Positions 17,050 through 26,822 are shown, counted from the stretch's first letter. The stretch is DNA of 64,000 nucleotides from an uncultured Nitrospirota bacterium (GCA_937139405.1 CAKZPV010000002.1:93328-157327), one strand, 5' to 3'. Made by a program: numbers and translations. The notes: generated from the sequence alone by a model not told the origin.

Positions 17050-18396
17050 CTATCCTAAATCAAAACCGGCGTCAAAGTATCCAGCGAGTTCTTCTCCCGT
17101 GGGCGATGCATCCAACGCTTCTTGTTCAATTTGGTGAATGTCTAACGGTCCTTGGAGTCCAAGATAGTAATACAGAAATTGGAGATTTCGAACCTGAACC
17201 CATGACCAGGCCAACCCGAAGGTCAGTATGAGCATGAAGAAATTCGTTACGCGTAGTTCTATCAGATTCCAGGTGGAAGCCATAAATTGAAACGGTGCGT
17301 GGCCTAATGCTGAATGATTCCAGAAATAACGTTGCTTGGATAACTGTAAATAAAACCAAGACCACAAAAGAGCCATAATATTCACAAATATCCCCACAAA
17401 GAGCCAGGCCTGATGGTCCTCGTTTTCTAACCAATCTGTCAGATGCTGTTGAAATTCTGGTGTGAGGGGAATTTCAGAAATTTCTATCAACGCAAGAGCC
17501 GTAGCAAGAAGTGTACAAAGTATTATCCCGAGGGATTTCCCATAGATCCCCAGTAGGGCCATGCCCGTTCCGTGATAGGTAAAGTGACGATTACCCAGAT
17601 AGGTGTGTGAAGCAAGAAACTCCCGCCTCGCATTTTCAAAGAAGGGATAATAGACTCCGGCAGTTAAGAACGTTAAAAAGGTTCCAGTGAACCAAATTTT
17701 CATATACGCTTTCACTTGCCCTCGAAAGGAAAAGCGAATAGCTCCAAATGCTGTGCGGCTTAAGCGGTAGCGGTGTGAGCCGACCACGGCAATGGGAATG
17801 AAGCATAAGACCATTATTCCGGCTAAGACATTGGGAATCCAAGGTGGGATCTGTTCCCAAATAATTGGCACAAAGCTAAGAAACCCATAAGGGATACCAA
17901 AAATTACAAGAGCTTTCAGTGAACCTTTTAGTAACTCCAGGCCGGTTCCATGATAGGAAAATCGAATTTTGGCAAGGCTGGTTTGGCTACTCAAAAATTG
18001 ACGAATACGGACTCGCCCCCAGAACGAATAGACGCCTAGGGTCAACAATGTATAAAACGTATTGACAATAAAAATGCCAAAGAGTGTCTGTCCTCGTCCC
18101 CAAAAAATTGGATGATATACTGTCGTGTCTGATAAGTCTGTTTTCTTGGGATTCCCTGGCTCAGGTGGTTGAACCTCCTTGCCGTTAGCATGGCCATGCT
18201 CCAATTCTATCTTGGCAGATGTCATCGAATGTGAATCGGATGATGGTGAAGGAGAAGAAAAGTCTGAGGAAATTAGCAAATCAGTCGTGGGTTCTAAAGG
18301 ATGAGGAGAGAGATGTGTGCCACAATGGGAACAGATTCCTTCTGTGAGTGAACACAAGTTACATTGCGGACAAACCAAGGTGGAGGTTAATTCCAT
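17050..18396 (-). CDS. Zinc-ribbon DUF898 (YjgN-like) membrane protein
   Basis: 448 residues. The N-terminus is a two-pair zinc ribbon (CPQC and CSHC, with an extra Cys between them) followed by an acidic, Ser/Pro-rich linker. Then come two repeats of the DUF898 unit, each with several membrane helices and the signature FSYHGTGLELL / FTYHGTGMALLG, plus a third, weaker unit (HSALGHAPFQFMAST). DUF898 proteins are integral membrane proteins of unknown function. Pairing with an M48 peptidase gene suggests a role in membrane-protein quality control. The zinc ribbon might sense or bind a cytoplasmic partner. Start ATG 18396 is the only good candidate. Confidence 0.8.
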   Translation of the reverse strand: MELTSTLVCPQCNLCSLTEGICSHCGTHLSPHPLEPTTDLLISSDFSSPSPSSDSHSMTSAKIELEHGHANGKEVQPPEPGNPKKTDLSDTTVYHPIFWGRGQTLFGIFIVNTFYTLLTLGVYSFWGRVRIRQFLSSQTSLAKIRFSYHGTGLELLKGSLKALVIFGIPYGFLSFVPIIWEQIPPWIPNVLAGIMVLCFIPIAVVGSHRYRLSRTAFGAIRFSFRGQVKAYMKIWFTGTFLTFLTAGVYYPFFENARREFLASHTYLGNRHFTYHGTGMALLGIYGKSLGIILCTLLATALALIEISEIPLTPEFQQHLTDWLENEDHQAWLFVGIFVNIMALLWSWFYLQLSKQRYFWNHSALGHAPFQFMASTWNLIELRVTNFFMLILTFGLAWSWVQVRNLQFLYYYLGLQGPLDIHQIEQEALDASPTGEELAGYFDAGFDLG

Positions 18397-18600
18397 AACA
18401 ATAAATCAGATTGCTTTGACAGGTATAGCTAGTACAGGTTTTGTAAGAATATGGGAGTCTCTAGTTCTATCGGTTAGAGTTGGTACAATCCTAAAAATAC
18501 TTGCTGAATGGATTTATTCTAAGAATATTAATTGAGTTCGGGTCGCATTACGTTGTTTTGTGTGTGTTGCAAACGAACAGCAACAATATCAGGAGCATGT

Positions 18601-19053
18601 ATGAACAAAAACCAATGGAATCAAATTCTTTTCGGTCTTATGATCATAAGTTTTGTCGGTTGCACAGAAATGACTCCACCAGTATCTCAAGAGATTCATT
18701 CCCGGGCTATGCCGTTTTCTCTCCCTCAAGAGATTGCAGATTTAGCTGGAGTTTGGGAATACAAAGATGGTGCCGGTCAGGGAATCATCAAGTTGGATGT
18801 TGAGGGGAAGGGAGTCTATGAGTGGGAAGAGGGGCGGTTCGAAACTCTTTCCCTAGAAAACCGAACATGGATTGGTAAGTGGATTCAAGAGGGCAATGAT
18901 CGCGAAGGAGGATTCGAACTCACCTTTTCTGATGACTCATCAATGGCTCAAGGCGAATGGTGGTACATTCGTATTGGAAAAGATGCAGATCCGCTACAGC
19001 CTGGCGGATCTTTTAGTATGAGTCGATCTTCTACTGTTCAAATTGCGCGATGA
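18601..19053 (+). CDS. Predicted lipoprotein of unknown function
   Basis: 150 residues from ATG 18601, which follows CAGGAG by about seven bases; the open frame upstream is not coding. ILFGLMIISFVGC ends in a good lipobox with Cys near residue 20, so the protein is probably lipid-anchored in the envelope. The mature part resembles small secreted domains that carry GVWEYKDGAGQGIIKLD, and it is rich in Gly, Trp and acidic residues. No family was recognised. It converges with lon, the two stops being 20 bases apart. Confidence 0.65.
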   Translation: MNKNQWNQILFGLMIISFVGCTEMTPPVSQEIHSRAMPFSLPQEIADLAGVWEYKDGAGQGIIKLDVEGKGVYEWEEGRFETLSLENRTWIGKWIQEGNDREGGFELTFSDDSSMAQGEWWYIRIGKDADPLQPGGSFSMSRSSTVQIAR

Positions 19054-19072
19054 GAAAAAATCGCGGTCTCAT

Positions 19073-21505
19073 TTAATGCATGACTGGATTTTTGGTTTGC
19101 GGGATTGTAGAGGCCGACCCTACCGGCTTATTGCCACTGTGAGAAGGAATGGGTTGGGTGAGTCCAGCTTCGAGAGCTTCTTCAATTGTTCCCACAAATA
19201 TCAGGGATAATTCGTTTCGCACCGCTTCTGGGACATCGCGCAGATCTTTCTCGTTGGCTTTTGGCAGCATGATGCGGCGCAGCCCCATGCGATGGGCTGC
19301 AAGAAGCTTTTCTTTGATACCCCCGACAGGGAGCACGAGTCCACTTAAGCTGATTTCACCCGTCATTGCTGTATCTTTTCGCACAGGGATTCGTAACAAG
19401 AGAGAAGCCATAGCGCTGGCCATAGTGACGCCGGCCGAAGGTCCATCCTTAGGTATCGCGCCTTCTGGAACATGGATATGCATACCATTACGTTTAAAGA
19501 TTGCGATATCCAACCCGAAACTTTCCGCTCGTGACCACAGATAGCTTCGAGCTGCTTGCGCCGATTCTTGCATGACTTCGCCAAGCTGTCCGGTAATCGT
19601 GAGGTCGCTTCCGCCTGGGAGTAAGGTGCTTTCCACGTAGAGCACATCACCGCCGGCTTCTGTCCATGCCAAACCTGTAGCGACACCCAAAGGTAATGTT
19701 TTTCGTGCTTCTTCCGGCATGTATTTTTCTATACCTAACCAATCAGAGAGTTCTGTTTGCTTGATGGTGAGTGTGGTTGGAGATTCTTCAGTGGGCGTAT
19801 CAGCGAGTTGTAAGGCAACTTTTCTTGTCAGTTTCCCCAACATCTGTTCGAGTTGGCGTACCCCGGCTTCCCGAGTGTAGCGTTTAATGATATGCGGAAT
19901 GACGTCCACTTCTAAGGTCAGAGGTTTATCTTGTAGTCCGGCATCTATTAAGCGGCGGGGCCATAAGTACCGGTTAGCGATTTCCAATTTTTCCTGATGA
20001 CTGTATCCGGCCAAACGAATGATTTCCATGCGATCCATGAGAGGACGTGAAATATTCTCTAGCGAATTGGCAGTTGTGATAAACATGACCTTGGAGAGAT
20101 CAAACGGCAAATCTAAATAATTGTCGCGGAATGTATGATTTTGTTCGGGGTCAAGAATTTCTAACAGGGCCGATGCAGGATCACCGCGAAAATCCTGACC
20201 GACTTTATCCACTTCATCTAACATTAAAATAGGATTTTTCGCACCGGCTCGGCGAAGAGCCTGGATCAGACGACCAGGCATGGCGCCGACATAAGTACGT
20301 CGATGACCGCGGAGCTCGGCTTCATCATGGAGGCCGCCTAAACTGAGTCTTTCAAACTTCCGTTCTAACGCCCTGGCAATGGATTGTCCCAAGCTAGTTT
20401 TTCCTACCCCTGGTGGTCCTACTAAACACAGGATAGGAGACTTGGCTGCTGGATTTAATTTCAAGACAGCTAAATGCTCAAGAATGCGTTCTTTGACGTC
20501 TTGAATCCCATAATGGTCTTCATCCAACACCGATCGAACATGGGTAAGGTCGAGGTGATCTTCCGTGACAGTGTTCCACGGTAATTCCAACACCAACTCA
20601 AGATAACTGCGGATGATTTGGTGATCAGGAGAAGCGGGGGGGAGTTTGATGAGGCGCTTTAATTCGCGAGTGGCCTCTTTCAGAACAACTTCAGGAAGAT
20701 CGGCTTCTTCGATGCGTGTTTTTAGTTCCCCCACGTCGCCATCTAATGCTTCACTTTCTAACTCGCCGAGTTCTTGTTGAATTTCTTTGAGTTGTTGCCG
20801 GAGAAAGTATTCCCGCTGCGATTTCCCGATTTCGGCTTGGGCCTGATTGGCGATTTCGTGACGCAACTTTAAGATATGGAGTTCGTGGGCGAGCGCACCG
20901 TACACCTTTCGTAAGACTTCTTTTGGGTCCGACTGTTCTAACAGGGCTTGCAGACGATCCACGTTGAGATTGAGGAGTGAGACGAGGCGATAGGCGACCA
21001 ACAGTGGATCTTTTTCTGCCTTCAATACTGAGACGAGTTCAGAGACCCCTTGAGTGGACAACAATTCTGGCAACTGCCCGACCAAATTGAGTAACTCGCG
21101 ATGAAGAGCTTCAAGCTCAGGATCAGACTCGATGGTAATGGGTAATCGACGGGCCCGTACCATCATGTGCGGCTCGTCTTGTTCCAACTTTAAGAGCACC
21201 ATGCGTTCGATTCCTTGTGCCAGAACTTGCAAGTGCCCTTCAGAGGTCTTCCCCATTTGCTTGATGACGGCTTTCGTCCCAATGAGAAAGAGATCGTCAA
21301 AGCCCGGTTCTTCTTTTTCAGAATCACGCTGTGTCACCATTAGCAGCGCTTTCTCTTCGGTATCCATTGCCGCTTCTACAGCAGCCATGGATCGTGCGCG
21401 GCCAATGGTAAAGGGAACAAGGGTTTCGGGAAACAGCACAGTCCGCTTCACGGGAACTAGGGGCAAAGAAACGATGAGTTCGGTTTCGTGTGTGATTGTA
21501 TCCAT
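19073..21505 (-). CDS. lon: ATP-dependent protease Lon
   Basis: Cytoplasmic AAA+ serine protease that degrades misfolded and regulatory proteins. The 810 residues show the LON substrate-binding N-domain (LPLVPVKRTVLFPETLVPF at the start), a coiled linker (QREYFLRQQLKEIQQELGE), Walker A GPPGVGKTS near residue 360, Walker B ILMLDEVDK, and the protease domain with catalytic Ser in PKDGPSAG (about residue 690) and Lys in GGIKEK (about 731). The C-terminal 25 residues beyond the usual end are polar and probably disordered. A promoter candidate lies upstream at 21570-21597. No CIRCE-type heat-shock operator was seen. Confidence 0.97.
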   Translation of the reverse strand: MDTITHETELIVSLPLVPVKRTVLFPETLVPFTIGRARSMAAVEAAMDTEEKALLMVTQRDSEKEEPGFDDLFLIGTKAVIKQMGKTSEGHLQVLAQGIERMVLLKLEQDEPHMMVRARRLPITIESDPELEALHRELLNLVGQLPELLSTQGVSELVSVLKAEKDPLLVAYRLVSLLNLNVDRLQALLEQSDPKEVLRKVYGALAHELHILKLRHEIANQAQAEIGKSQREYFLRQQLKEIQQELGELESEALDGDVGELKTRIEEADLPEVVLKEATRELKRLIKLPPASPDHQIIRSYLELVLELPWNTVTEDHLDLTHVRSVLDEDHYGIQDVKERILEHLAVLKLNPAAKSPILCLVGPPGVGKTSLGQSIARALERKFERLSLGGLHDEAELRGHRRTYVGAMPGRLIQALRRAGAKNPILMLDEVDKVGQDFRGDPASALLEILDPEQNHTFRDNYLDLPFDLSKVMFITTANSLENISRPLMDRMEIIRLAGYSHQEKLEIANRYLWPRRLIDAGLQDKPLTLEVDVIPHIIKRYTREAGVRQLEQMLGKLTRKVALQLADTPTEESPTTLTIKQTELSDWLGIEKYMPEEARKTLPLGVATGLAWTEAGGDVLYVESTLLPGGSDLTITGQLGEVMQESAQAARSYLWSRAESFGLDIAIFKRNGMHIHVPEGAIPKDGPSAGVTMASAMASLLLRIPVRKDTAMTGEISLSGLVLPVGGIKEKLLAAHRMGLRRIMLPKANEKDLRDVPEAVRNELSLIFVGTIEEALEAGLTQPIPSHSGNKPVGSASTIPQTKNPVMH

Positions 21506-21569
21506 AGGTTTTCCGTGGTGTCTTAATAAAATAACGGGAAAGAAAAATTGTTCATTGAGTCATCCTTAT

Positions 21570-21597
21570 AAGATAGACACAAATCATCGTGAGTCAA
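21570..21597 (-). promoter_or_regulatory. Candidate sigma-70 promoter for lon
   Basis: On the minus strand TTGACT (21597-21592) and TATCTT (21575-21570) are separated by 16 bases and lie about 65 bases before the lon start. It is back-to-back with the promoter of the tetR gene on the other strand. Confidence 0.5.
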
Positions 21598-21627
21598 CCA
21601 ATTTCAATATTGCGGCCGTCTATAGCC

Positions 21628-21656
21628 TTGACGAAGTTTTTGGTCTGTCATAGAAT
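21628..21656 (+). promoter_or_regulatory. Candidate promoter of the TetR-ABC exporter operon
   Basis: TTGACG (21628-21633), a 17-base spacer and TAGAAT (21651-21656), 24 bases before the tetR start codon. The palindromic operator begins at the very next base, so repressor binding would block the polymerase start site. Confidence 0.65.
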
Positions 21657-21674
21657 AGTAAGTAAATACTTACT
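21657..21674. promoter_or_regulatory. Perfect palindromic operator, likely TetR site
   Basis: AGTAAGTA-AA-TACTTACT is an 18-base perfect palindrome directly after the -10 element and six bases before the tetR start. The AGTAAGTA/TACTTACT half-sites are typical of AcrR/TetR-family operators. Autorepression by the adjacent regulator is the obvious reading. Confidence 0.75.
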
Positions 21675-21680
21675 TATATT

Positions 21681-22370
21681 ATGAAAGCACACTCATCAAA
21701 ATCCTCCAGTACACGAATCCCGGCAGCTACTCGGAAAGCCAGTATTATCCAATCAGCAGCAGCAATATTTAGCGAAAAAGGGTTTAACGGAACGAAAACT
21801 CGTGAGATTGCCGCTCAAGCAGGTGTGAGTGAAGCGTTAATTTTCAAACATTTTCCCAGTAAAGAAGATTTGTATGCTGCCATTCTTGCGGAAAAATCTC
21901 CTGTTCCCGGATTGCTCGAGCAGATAAAAATTTTAGCAGAGCAACGGAAGGACGAGGAAGTCTTTACGACGATTGCTGAAACAATTGTAGGCGGGGCTCC
22001 TGATCAGAATCTCATGCGGCTCATTCTTTTCAGTGCCTTGGAGAGCCATGAACTCTCGGACATGTTTTTCCAAAGCCATATTTGTCATTTTTATGATGTG
22101 CTGGCTTCCTATATTGAACAGCGAATTGAAGATGGAGCATTTCAGCCTGTGGAACCGATGGTCGCGTCTCGTGCGTTTATGGGTATGTTGATTTATCACC
22201 GTCTTCTCACCGTGTTATTCCGAGCTCCGCTGACTCAAGGAACAGAGGAGATTGTTTGTACCTTTGTGAGGGTCTTTATGAATGGTTTACTCACTGAACC
22301 AGGTCAGGCACAGAAGAAAAAAACTCAAACCCGCAGGTCCAAGAGGTCAAAGAAAGCACCAACCGTATGA
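21681..22370 (+). CDS. TetR/AcrR-family regulator of the ABC exporter operon
   Basis: 229 residues. The DNA-binding helix-turn-helix is near residues 12-60 (IIQSAAAIFSEKGFNGTKT, then AAQAGVSEALIFKHFPSKED), the classic TetR arrangement. The ligand domain is diverse, and the C-terminus is a basic tail rich in Lys/Arg/Thr. The stop overlaps the start of the permease gene by four bases (ATGA), so regulator and exporter are made from one mRNA. It probably represses its own operon through the palindrome at 21657-21674 and releases it when an exporter substrate binds. The substrate is unknown. Confidence 0.9.
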   Translation: MKAHSSKSSSTRIPAATRKASIIQSAAAIFSEKGFNGTKTREIAAQAGVSEALIFKHFPSKEDLYAAILAEKSPVPGLLEQIKILAEQRKDEEVFTTIAETIVGGAPDQNLMRLILFSALESHELSDMFFQSHICHFYDVLASYIEQRIEDGAFQPVEPMVASRAFMGMLIYHRLLTVLFRAPLTQGTEEIVCTFVRVFMNGLLTEPGQAQKKKTQTRRSKRSKKAPTV

Positions 22371-23500
22371 ATTTTGTGGCCTTAAAAATGTTATTCGGTG
22401 ACCGGGCCAAATATATGATGCTCTTGGCTGGTCTGACATTTTCTACGATGTTGATCGTTCAACAGGGCTCGATATTTTGGGGGCTCATGACCTGGTCTCA
22501 GTCAGGAATTACAAATATTAATGCCCCAGTGTGGGTGACTGATCCCAATATCAATCAAGTAGAGGAAATCAAACCCCTAGCCGATACGGCAGTGAATGTG
22601 GTTCGAAGCGTTCCCGGTGTGGAATGGGCGGTACCTCTGTATAAAGGTGTGCAACGTGCGCGCTTGCGGGATGGTAATTATGAACAGATCGCGTTGGTCG
22701 GGATTGATTCAAGTACCTTAATCGGGCGGCCACATAAGATGATTGAGGGTCGCATTGAAGATTTGCGAGCACCAGATACCGTTGCTATCGATCAACTTGC
22801 TGTCAAGCGACTCGGGGGCCCAGACAGAATGCATCTCGGCACGACGTTTGAGATTAATGATCATCTCGTCAAGGTTGTTGCCATTGTACATGCGCAAAAA
22901 AGTTTTCAGAACTTTCCATTTATCTATACCACCTATGAACGTGCATTGGGCGTCACGCCTCAAGAACGACGGAAATTATCTTATGTGTTAGCGAGCCCTG
23001 TTGAAGGGGTGAATCCAGAAGAATTGGCACGACGCATTCGTGAACACACTGGACTTGGTGCCTATACGGAAGACCAGTTTGGATGGAAAACCGTACGGTG
23101 GATTCTAGAAAATACTGGGATTGGTGTGAATTTTGGTACGACCGTAGTATTGGGATTCGTTGTCGGGATGGCTATTGCGGGCCAAACATTTTACCTCTTT
23201 ACGATAGAAAATCTTCGGCAGTTTGGTGCGCTCAAAGCTATTGGTGCGAGTACGGGTATGTTAGCTAGGATGATTCTTTTACAAAGTTTCACGGTCGGAT
23301 TGATTGGCTATGGCCTGGGTATCGGATTAGCTACGCTGTTTGGTTTAACGGCAGGGAGTGGTGGGCGGTTGCCTTTTGTTGAAACATGGCCATTGTTGGT
23401 TGGAGTTGGGGGCGCGCTTCTCATGATCTGTAGTTTATCTAGTGCGATTAGTATTCGTAAGTTAGCTAAGCTTGAGCCTGCGGTTGTGTTCCGTGGATAA
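22367..23500 (+). CDS. ABC exporter permease, FtsX/MacB type (DevC-like)
   Basis: 377 residues with one membrane helix near the N-terminus, a long periplasmic MacB-like core (residues about 40-260) and three helices at the C-terminus, ending SSAISIRKLAKLEPAVVFRG, the usual FtsX-like closing motif. The arrangement with a following ATPase and HlyD-type adaptor matches the DevBCA family of exporters, which pass substrates through a TolC-like channel. ATGA overlap with tetR. The next gene starts two bases after its stop. Confidence 0.85.
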   Translation: MNFVALKMLFGDRAKYMMLLAGLTFSTMLIVQQGSIFWGLMTWSQSGITNINAPVWVTDPNINQVEEIKPLADTAVNVVRSVPGVEWAVPLYKGVQRARLRDGNYEQIALVGIDSSTLIGRPHKMIEGRIEDLRAPDTVAIDQLAVKRLGGPDRMHLGTTFEINDHLVKVVAIVHAQKSFQNFPFIYTTYERALGVTPQERRKLSYVLASPVEGVNPEELARRIREHTGLGAYTEDQFGWKTVRWILENTGIGVNFGTTVVLGFVVGMAIAGQTFYLFTIENLRQFGALKAIGASTGMLARMILLQSFTVGLIGYGLGIGLATLFGLTAGSGGRLPFVETWPLLVGVGGALLMICSLSSAISIRKLAKLEPAVVFRG

Positions 23501-23501
23501 A

Positions 23502-24242
23502 ATGGTGAATCAATCTGTTGAGTTGTTTGAGCAGGAACTCTCGCACGGGTTGGTGCGAGCGCGGGGTATCACCAAATCATTTGGCGAAGGGGACACGAAA
23601 ATTCCAGTCCTCAAAGGAGTGGATTTGGATGTGGCAAAGGGGGAAGTCTTATTCCTCGTGGGGCCATCTGGCAGTGGAAAAACAACCCTCTTGTCGGTTA
23701 TCGCTGGGATTCTCGAAAGTGACGAAGGAGAAGTGCGTATTTTAGGTGAATCGATACACGACTTATCGGCGGCTGAAAAAACCTGTTTTCGTCGGGATCA
23801 TCTCGGGTTTATCTTTCAACAATATAATTTGTTGCCGACGCTCACAGCTGTTGAAAATGCTGCAGTGCCATTATTTATTCGTGGCATGAAAAAAATGGAA
23901 GCCATAGGTCGTGCTGAAGAGGTCTTGAAGACCATGGGAATGGGAGAGCGACTCAAAGCGGTGCCTTCGAAACTCTCAGGTGGAGAGCAACAGCGAGTGG
24001 CCATTGCTCGTGCCTTAGTGGGTGAACCGCAGTTGCTCCTGTGTGATGAGCCAACGGCGAGTCTCGATGGAGAGACCGGGCATCGTGTAGTAGAACAGTT
24101 GTGTGAGGTGGGGAAACATCCCGACCGGGCTGTTATTATAATTACGCATGATTCTCGGATCTTTGAATTTGGTGATCGGATCGTTCATATGGAAGATGGG
24201 CAAGTTGGTCAAATTCAACAGGGGCAGGAGGACCCCATCTAA
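23502..24242 (+). CDS. ABC exporter ATP-binding protein (DevA/LolD/MacB-like)
   Basis: 246 residues from ATG 23502; an in-frame TTG at 23472 lies inside the permease gene and is unlikely. Walker [11 protein letters not shown]-loop FQQYNLLP, signature [15 protein letters not shown] and Walker [13 protein letters not shown] are all present, and the His switch is ITHDSR. This is the MacB/LolD clade that powers FtsX-type permeases by mechanotransmission rather than transport through its own pore. The stop TAA overlaps the next ATG by one base. Confidence 0.93.
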   Translation: MVNQSVELFEQELSHGLVRARGITKSFGEGDTKIPVLKGVDLDVAKGEVLFLVGPSGSGKTTLLSVIAGILESDEGEVRILGESIHDLSAAEKTCFRRDHLGFIFQQYNLLPTLTAVENAAVPLFIRGMKKMEAIGRAEEVLKTMGMGERLKAVPSKLSGGEQQRVAIARALVGEPQLLLCDEPTASLDGETGHRVVEQLCEVGKHPDRAVIIITHDSRIFEFGDRIVHMEDGQVGQIQQGQEDPI

Positions 24243-25189
24243 TGGTGTTTCGACGACTCAGTGTTTGGCTAGCTTTGGCAGGAGTTCTCCTCACGATTGC
24301 TACGCTGTGGGGCGCGCGGGATAAACCCGCTGCTCCTCCGCCAATGGAGGCGCCACCGCACAATCCTTATTCGTCGACGGTCGCCGCAGCGGGTATTATT
24401 GAAGCGGTCAACGAAAATGTCAGGATCGCTCCTCCGGTGTCTGGACTGGTCACGAAGGTGCATGTGACGGTTGATGATCATGTAGAAAAAGACGATCTCT
24501 TATTTCAAATAGATGATCGAGAGTTACGCGCGCAGCTGCAAACGAAGACCGATTCACTCCCATCTGCAGCAGCACGAATCGCAGAACTGGATATCCGACT
24601 TCGTGATTTGCGAGATCAATTACGGCGGTTGCAGTCAGTGAAAGATCAACGGGCGGTGAGTGAAGATGATGTGCAACGGAAGTGGCACGAAGTCGAAGCA
24701 GCTAAGCGAGGACTGATCCGGTCTCGGGCGGATTTGCGTCTGGCGCAAACACAACGCGACGAAGTCCAGGCGATATTAGATCGGTTGACAGTTCGAGCCC
24801 CACGGGCGGGTACGATCCTACAAGTCAACATGCGTGCGGGGGAGTATGCCATGGTCAATGCCAATGAGCCTCTGATTTTATTGGGCGATACCGAAACGTT
24901 ACAGGTGCGAGCCGATATTGATGAAGTGAATGCGCCTCTGGTCATACCGGGCAGTGCGGCTGTGGCGTATTTGAAGGGTCAGACGGATCAGTCCATTCCG
25001 TTGACCTTCGATCGTATTGAACCCTATATCGTCCCCAAGCGTTCATTGACTGGTGACAACAAAGAACGAGTCGATACTCGCGTCCTCCAAGTCATCTATA
25101 AATTTGATAAGCCAAATTTTCCCATTTACGTGGGGCAACAAGTTGATGTCTTTATCGAACGTGAAGGCAATATTGACCACCGACCATGA
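24242..25189 (+). CDS. HlyD-family periplasmic adaptor (DevB-like)
   Basis: 315 residues. One N-terminal membrane anchor (LSVWLALAGVLLTIATLWGA), then a lipoyl-like half-motif (ENVRIAPPVSGLVTKVHVTV), an alpha-helical hairpin with heptads (residues about 100-180) and the second lipoyl half (LTVRAPRAGTILQVNMRAGE), followed by a beta-barrel domain. This is a membrane fusion protein that links the inner-membrane ABC unit to the outer-membrane channel. The helical hairpin is short compared with HlyD, as in DevB. It overlaps the outer-membrane factor gene by four bases. Confidence 0.9.
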   Translation: MVFRRLSVWLALAGVLLTIATLWGARDKPAAPPPMEAPPHNPYSSTVAAAGIIEAVNENVRIAPPVSGLVTKVHVTVDDHVEKDDLLFQIDDRELRAQLQTKTDSLPSAAARIAELDIRLRDLRDQLRRLQSVKDQRAVSEDDVQRKWHEVEAAKRGLIRSRADLRLAQTQRDEVQAILDRLTVRAPRAGTILQVNMRAGEYAMVNANEPLILLGDTETLQVRADIDEVNAPLVIPGSAAVAYLKGQTDQSIPLTFDRIEPYIVPKRSLTGDNKERVDTRVLQVIYKFDKPNFPIYVGQQVDVFIEREGNIDHRP

Positions 25190-26709
25190 TTCCTTCGATG
25201 CCACGCCGTTTTTTCATAATACGAAAGCTATTCAGTTGGGGGTATTCCCTGACCATCCTAGTTTTGTTGGCTAGTCTGCCAGCGTGTCTTTTGGGGCCGG
25301 ACTATCAGACCCCTGATTCCAGGGTTAATTCAAATTGGAGCACGATGACCTTGTCAGGTGAAACCTCAGCTCTTCCCGTTTCGATTGGATCAGGGCCTGA
25401 AGTGGCGTGGTGGCGAGTGTTTCAGAGTGATGAACTAAATTTTCTCATCGAACAAGCATTGGAGAGCAATCATGATTTGCGTAGAGCCGGTTTGCGGGTC
25501 TTGGAAGCGCGGGCCTTGGCAAAAGGGGCGGGGGCGGGGCTGTATCCCAATCTGTCGGTAGATGGGGCTTATACCCGTGTTCGGCGATCGAAAACGATTC
25601 TTGTGGCTCCAACCAGTGGATCCGCGCAAGGGTTCGCTCCGCCAGGGGCTACCTTTAACCTTTGGAATGCGGCTCTGGATTTGCGGTGGGAATTGGACTT
25701 GTGGGGGCGTATTCGTCGGAGCCAAGAAGCATTTACTGCCGAAGCCTTTGCAAGTGACATGAACCGGAGAGGCATTGCCTTGGCGCTGATCAGTGATGTG
25801 GGTCAAGGGTATTTTCGACTTAGAGAGTTAGACGAGCAATTGGAAATTGCCAGGCACAATCTTTTTCTTCAGCAAGACTCACTCTCCATTATTCAAGCCC
25901 GAGCCGACGCCGGGCTGGTTTCTGATTTGGATGTGAAACGTGCGGAAATCCTGGTTTCTGAAACGGCGGCCCAAGTGCCAGAGCTTCGTCGATTGCGAGC
26001 CGTTCAGCAGCATCAATTAGAATGGCTAACTGGAGCTCATCCCAATACTTTAGCCATCAGAGTTCAGCCGTTGCGCTCGGTGCTGGTGCAACCCATCATT
26101 CCGATCGGATTGCCAGCAGATTTGCTACAACGACGTCCAGATATTGTAGAAGTCGAAGAAAACCTCAAAGCAGCCAATGCGCGAATTGGAGAGGCTCGTG
26201 CCTATTTTTTTCCTACGGTTGCCCTCACTGGGACTGGAGGTTTTCAATCCAGCGAATTCGATCAATGGTTCAATTGGGCCAGCCGCAATCTGAGTGTTGG
26301 CCCATCAGTATCGCTGCCGATTTTTGAGGGGTATACCAATATAACCCGTCTCGAGGTTGCCCAGTCGAGGTATCAGCAAATGCTTGAACAATATAAGAAC
26401 ACCATCCTCAATGCGTTTCGTGAGGTTGCCGATGTGTTGACGGCTTTGGAAACACGGCAAGAACAATTACTTCATCAGCAGCAGAGAGTGCAATCGTCTC
26501 AAGACGCGCGAGAGTTAGCGGAGATTCGCTATCGCCAAGGTCTCGTAACCTATTTAGATGTGTTAGATGCGCAGCGGACCGTGCTGGCAGCTGAATTGCA
26601 ACTAGTCCAGACTCGCCGTGCTCGGCTTACTGATATGGTCACGCTTTTTAAGGCCATTGGTGGTGGCTGGGATGAGGTGCAACAAATTGGGGAGAAGCGT
26701 GAAGGATGA
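25186..26709 (+). CDS. Outer-membrane efflux lipoprotein, NodT/OprM type
   Basis: 507 residues with an export signal and lipobox (LVLLASLPAC), then the GPDYQTPD start typical of NodT/OprM lipoproteins. Two outer-membrane-factor repeats follow, each with long helices and the LPADLLQRRPDI and TGGFQSSEF-type segments. It forms a trimeric channel across the outer membrane. Encoding it in the same operon means the whole ABC exporter (permease, ATPase, adaptor, channel) is a single unit under TetR control. The last gene of the operon. Confidence 0.93.
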   Translation: MIPSMPRRFFIIRKLFSWGYSLTILVLLASLPACLLGPDYQTPDSRVNSNWSTMTLSGETSALPVSIGSGPEVAWWRVFQSDELNFLIEQALESNHDLRRAGLRVLEARALAKGAGAGLYPNLSVDGAYTRVRRSKTILVAPTSGSAQGFAPPGATFNLWNAALDLRWELDLWGRIRRSQEAFTAEAFASDMNRRGIALALISDVGQGYFRLRELDEQLEIARHNLFLQQDSLSIIQARADAGLVSDLDVKRAEILVSETAAQVPELRRLRAVQQHQLEWLTGAHPNTLAIRVQPLRSVLVQPIIPIGLPADLLQRRPDIVEVEENLKAANARIGEARAYFFPTVALTGTGGFQSSEFDQWFNWASRNLSVGPSVSLPIFEGYTNITRLEVAQSRYQQMLEQYKNTILNAFREVADVLTALETRQEQLLHQQQRVQSSQDARELAEIRYRQGLVTYLDVLDAQRTVLAAELQLVQTRRARLTDMVTLFKAIGGGWDEVQQIGEKREG

Positions 26710-26822
26710 CCGGAAGAAAATGTACGATTGTATATGCAGCTAGATTGATAGACGATCTCAGTATGAAGTTGTAATGGAATAAACCCTCAAGTTGATCTGG
26801 GCGGTCTATCCTTCTAGTAGGC

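Noticed and set aside
26747..26810. GATAGAC / GTCTATC inverted repeat after the outer-membrane factor gene
   Set aside because: The arms are 50 bases apart with a bulged interior and no U-run.
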